Shown: positions 13,659 through 16,104 of the stretch, piece after piece | How the letters are laid out: each line of letters begins with the position of its first letter | Numbering within the stretch: the first letter of the stretch is position 1 | NCBI GenBank assembly: GCA_937916005.1 | Contig: CALGIA010000325.1 | Location: 1-16,104, forward strand | Length of the DNA: 16,104 nucleotides | Direction: 5' to 3' | Source of the DNA: an uncultured Rhodospirillaceae bacterium | GTDB lineage: Bacteria; Pseudomonadota; Alphaproteobacteria; MPNO01 | Notes under the pieces: generated by a model | The model's input: the letters and a program-made list of their open reading frames with translations, nothing else | Database searches by the model: none | Told to the model about the DNA's origin: nothing | Program-made: the position numbers and the translations under genes

Positions 13659-14516
13659 ATGAACCCGCAAGAACTTCAAACCATTATCGATGACACGTGG
13701 GAAGCCCGCGACGATATTTCCCCCGGCACCACCGGCTCCGCGCGCGACGCTATCGAGGCAGCCCTCGACGGGCTTGATTCCGGCCAGCTCCGCGTTGCGG
13801 AAAAAACCGATGGCGCGTGGCACGTCAATCAGTGGCTGAAGAAAGCCGTGCTGCTGTCGTTTCGCATCTACGACATGGCCCCCATGCCCGGCGGCCCCAC
13901 GGATCCGGTGCGCGGCGATTCGCCCTGGTTCGATAAGGTCGCGCCCAAATTCGCCGGCTGGGACGATTCCCGGTTCCGCGACGCCGGCTTTCGCGCTGTG
14001 CCCAACTGCGTGGTCAGGCGGTCGGCCTATATTGCGCCGAACGTTGTGTTGATGCCCAGCTTCGTAAATCTTGGCGCCTATGTGGATTCGGGCACCATGG
14101 TCGATACCTGGGCCACCGTCGGGTCCTGCGCCCAGATCGGCAAGAACTGTCATATCTCGGGCGGCGCCGGCATTGGCGGTGTGCTGGAACCGCTGCAGGC
14201 CGACCCGGTGATCATCGAGGATAATTGCTTCATCGGCGCGCGGTCGGAAGTGGCCGAAGGCGTGCTGGTGGAAACCGGCTCGGTCCTGTCCATGGGCGTG
14301 TTTCTGGGCGGCTCGACGAAGATTCTCAACCGCGCGACGGGTGAAATTCATTACGGGCGGGTCCCGCCCTATTCGGTCGTCGTGCCCGGCGTGCTGCCGG
14401 GTGGCGCCATGGGCGATGGGTCGCCCGGCCCCAGCCTGTACTGCGCGGTGATCGTCAAACAGGTCGACGCGCAGACCCGGTCCAAGACCTCGATCAACGA
14501 GTTGCTGCGCGAATGA
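13659..14516 (+). CDS. dapD: Tetrahydrodipicolinate N-succinyltransferase
   Basis: DapD transfers succinyl from succinyl-CoA to tetrahydrodipicolinate, the first committed step of the succinylase branch to meso-diaminopimelate and lysine. The 285-residue length is normal. An N-terminal helical part has WEARDDISPGT and VNQWLKKAVLLSFR. The left-handed beta-helix follows from about residue 110 with hexapeptide turns (VLMPSFVNLGAYVDSGTMVD, GGAGIGGVLEPLQ, IIEDNCFIGARSEVAEGV). The C-terminus SLYCAVIVKQVDAQTRSKT matches the acyl-CoA-binding end. The protein acts as a cytoplasmic trimer. It overlaps dapE by 4 nt (ATGA) and has its own promoter. Confidence 0.96.
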   Translation: MNPQELQTIIDDTWEARDDISPGTTGSARDAIEAALDGLDSGQLRVAEKTDGAWHVNQWLKKAVLLSFRIYDMAPMPGGPTDPVRGDSPWFDKVAPKFAGWDDSRFRDAGFRAVPNCVVRRSAYIAPNVVLMPSFVNLGAYVDSGTMVDTWATVGSCAQIGKNCHISGGAGIGGVLEPLQADPVIIEDNCFIGARSEVAEGVLVETGSVLSMGVFLGGSTKILNRATGEIHYGRVPPYSVVVPGVLPGGAMGDGSPGPSLYCAVIVKQVDAQTRSKTSINELLRE

Positions 14517-15682
14517 ACACGACACTGGAAGCGCTCGACCTGGCCCGGGCGCTGATCCGCTGCAACAGCGTCACCCCCGCCGACGGCGGAGCATTGTCCA
14601 CATTGCAGGGTGTCCTGGAACCGCTGGGATTCGTTTGTCACCGCCTGAAGTTCTCACAGGACGGCACGGCCGACGTGGATAATCTTTATGCGCGCTTCGG
14701 CACGGGCGCGCCGCATTTCTGTTTCGCGGGTCATTCGGATGTGGTGCCGGTGGGAAGCGTCGACAGTTGGACCACCGAACCCTTCGGCGCGGAATTGCGC
14801 GACGATGCGCTTTATGGCCGGGGCGCCAGCGACATGAAGGGCGCGGTGGCCTGTTTCGCGTCGGCGGCGTCGCGCTTCATCGCGCGTCATGGCGACGGCT
14901 TTACCGGTTCCATCAGCATGTTGATTACCGGCGACGAAGAAGGCCCGGCCGTCAACGGCACCTCCAAGATGCTGTCCTGGTTGGCCGATCATGACGAAAA
15001 GCTCGATTCATGCCTGGTCGGTGAGCCGACCAACCCGACCCGGCTGGGCGAGATGGTCAAGATCGGGCGGCGCGGCAGTCTGTCCGGCAAGCTTACCGTG
15101 ACCGGCATCCAGGGTCATTCCGCCTATCCGCATCTCGCGGACAATCCGTTGCCCAGGATGATCGCCATGTTGTCGGCCATCACATCGGAAACGCTGGATG
15201 ACGGAACCGATCATTTTCAGCCCTCAAATCTGCAGTTGACCTCGATCGATGTGGGCAATGAGGCCACCAACATCACCCCGGGAGAGGCGCGGGCAGCCTT
15301 CAATATCCGGTTCAATGATCTGCATACCGGCGAGTCGCTGCACCAATGGCTGCGCGAGAAATTCGACGGCGTTGGCGGGGAATACACGCTCGATCTGCAT
15401 GTGAGCGGCGAGGCGTTCCTGACGCCGCCGGGCGATTTCAGCACCTTGCTGGCCGGCGTTATCGAAAAAATCACCGGTGTTCAGCCCGAACTCAGCACAT
15501 CCGGCGGCACATCCGATGCGCGCTTTATCAAGGATTACTGCCCGGTCGTGGAATTCGGCCTGGTCGGGCAGACCATGCATAAAACCGATGAACGGGTCGA
15601 GCTCAAGGATTTGGCCGACCTGACGAAGATCTATGAAGCGGTGCTCGAGGGGTATTTTCGGCCAGACGCGACGGCCGGATGA
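14513..15682 (+). CDS. dapE: Succinyl-diaminopimelate desuccinylase
   Basis: DapE is a di-zinc M20 hydrolase that removes succinate from N-succinyl-LL-diaminopimelate. The 389 residues keep the metal ligands and catalytic residues expected from the family: CFAGHSDVVPVG (H74), GRGASDMKGA (D107), TGDEEGPA (E142, E143), GEPT (E171) and the final His in GQTMHKTDERV. The dimerisation insert includes GIQGHSAYPH. Its length is typical. Translation is coupled to dapD by the ATGA overlap, and the same overlap links it to the open frame after it. Confidence 0.96.
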   Translation: MNTTLEALDLARALIRCNSVTPADGGALSTLQGVLEPLGFVCHRLKFSQDGTADVDNLYARFGTGAPHFCFAGHSDVVPVGSVDSWTTEPFGAELRDDALYGRGASDMKGAVACFASAASRFIARHGDGFTGSISMLITGDEEGPAVNGTSKMLSWLADHDEKLDSCLVGEPTNPTRLGEMVKIGRRGSLSGKLTVTGIQGHSAYPHLADNPLPRMIAMLSAITSETLDDGTDHFQPSNLQLTSIDVGNEATNITPGEARAAFNIRFNDLHTGESLHQWLREKFDGVGGEYTLDLHVSGEAFLTPPGDFSTLLAGVIEKITGVQPELSTSGGTSDARFIKDYCPVVEFGLVGQTMHKTDERVELKDLADLTKIYEAVLEGYFRPDATAG

Positions 15683-16104
15683 TTACCGCGGCCCAGATAT
15701 CCAAGTCGCTCTACGGCGCCTGGCGCCTGGCGCGGTTTGACCCCGGCGGGTTCCAGTTTTTCGACAATACCGTGGAAGAATTCTGGCGTTCATTTTATGC
15801 CGCGGCCATCGTCGCCCCCATGATCACAATCCTGGTGGTCATTCGTTTGGCGGAATTAACGGTCAGCGCCGGTCCGGTCCGGATTTTCCTGGTCGAAGCG
15901 GTCACATATGCTCTGGATTGGATGATATTCCCGTTTATCGTGCTCTATATCGCCGACTTCAGTGGGTACTTTCATTGCCTCGACGCGGACACCGGCGAGT
16001 TGTACTGGACGCACGACATCTTTGCTGCAGTCTGGGCGTCGCCGCTGGTGGCCGACGGCAAGGTCTACCTTGGCGATGAGGACGGCGACGTCGTCATCAT
16101 GGCG
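15679..16104 (+). CDS. Membrane-protein N-terminus joined to a PQQ-type beta-propeller repeat (partial, possible chimera)
   Basis: The frame starts at ATG 15679, overlapping the dapE stop by ATGA, and is open through the right edge (142 residues). Residues 1-92 resemble a short alphaproteobacterial inner-membrane protein. They run MITAAQISKSLYGAWRLARF, then two hydrophobic segments (about 40-60 and 67-92) around a short loop. From about residue 93 the sequence changes to FSGYFHCLDADTGELYWTHD and then WASPLVADGKVYLGDEDGDV, a textbook PQQ/BamB-like propeller blade with the D-x-x-T-G-x-x-x-W core. I know of no family joining these parts, and with two helices the propeller would be on the same side as the N-terminus. 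The gene start is sound; the continuation after about 15949-15966 may be an assembly join or a recombination. Only the first part can be confidently assigned to this locus. Confidence 0.65.
   Translation, partial: MITAAQISKSLYGAWRLARFDPGGFQFFDNTVEEFWRSFYAAAIVAPMITILVVIRLAELTVSAGPVRIFLVEAVTYALDWMIFPFIVLYIADFSGYFHCLDADTGELYWTHDIFAAVWASPLVADGKVYLGDEDGDVVIMA

Noticed and set aside
13626..14525. 299-residue minus-strand open frame
   Set aside because: Antisense to dapD, with His/Arg/Gly-rich shadow composition.

Overview
The window reads as ordinary chromosome from a GC-rich alphaproteobacterium, most likely from the Rhodospirillales or a relative. This is inferred from protein family resemblance and gene order. 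The order rpmH-rnpA-yidD-yidC-engB-argB, and a pyrimidine 5'-nucleotidase followed by dapD-dapE, is the usual alphaproteobacterial arrangement. DUF2336 proteins and the style of the membrane proteins at both edges also fit. I see no rRNA, tRNA, CRISPR array, prophage or transposase.

Left part (1-3195, all minus strand). The window opens inside the N-terminus of a probable membrane sensor histidine kinase. A strong intrinsic terminator separates it from a gene for a small secreted protein built from an NPCAAK hexapeptide repeat. Upstream lie a FAD-dependent disulfide oxidoreductase and a TVP38/TMEM64 membrane protein whose reading frames overlap by 8 bp. A possible 56-residue small ORF ends 5 nt before the TVP38 start. 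Together they look like a redox or metal-related membrane locus, the least explained part of the window.

Middle (3199-7729, plus strand). A good sigma-70-like promoter drives rpmH (L34), rnpA (RNase P protein), yidD and yidC (membrane protein insertion), engB (ribosome-assembly GTPase) and argB (arginine synthesis). The genes are 0 to about 25 nt apart. Both rpmH and rnpA must start with TTG, so ATG-only gene calling misses rpmH and cannot call full-length rnpA. A 32-bp near-perfect inverted repeat follows argB.

Signalling block (7846-12661, minus strand). Three genes run EAL protein, then PAS-GAF-GGDEF diguanylate cyclase, then DUF2336 protein. The EAL protein carries a decayed GGDEF domain. 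The block interrupts the usual argB-to-dap order. The EAL-cyclase gap holds four tandem copies of a 14-bp repeat ending just before the cyclase's ribosome binding site.

Right part (12907-16104, plus strand). The pyrimidine 5'-nucleotidase is followed by dapD and dapE, which overlap by ATGA and carry out successive steps of the succinylase lysine/diaminopimelate pathway. The dapD gene has its own TTGACA promoter. After dapE an open-ended frame starts like an alphaproteobacterial inner-membrane protein. It then switches abruptly to a PQQ-type beta-propeller repeat, which may be an assembly chimera or a real fusion.
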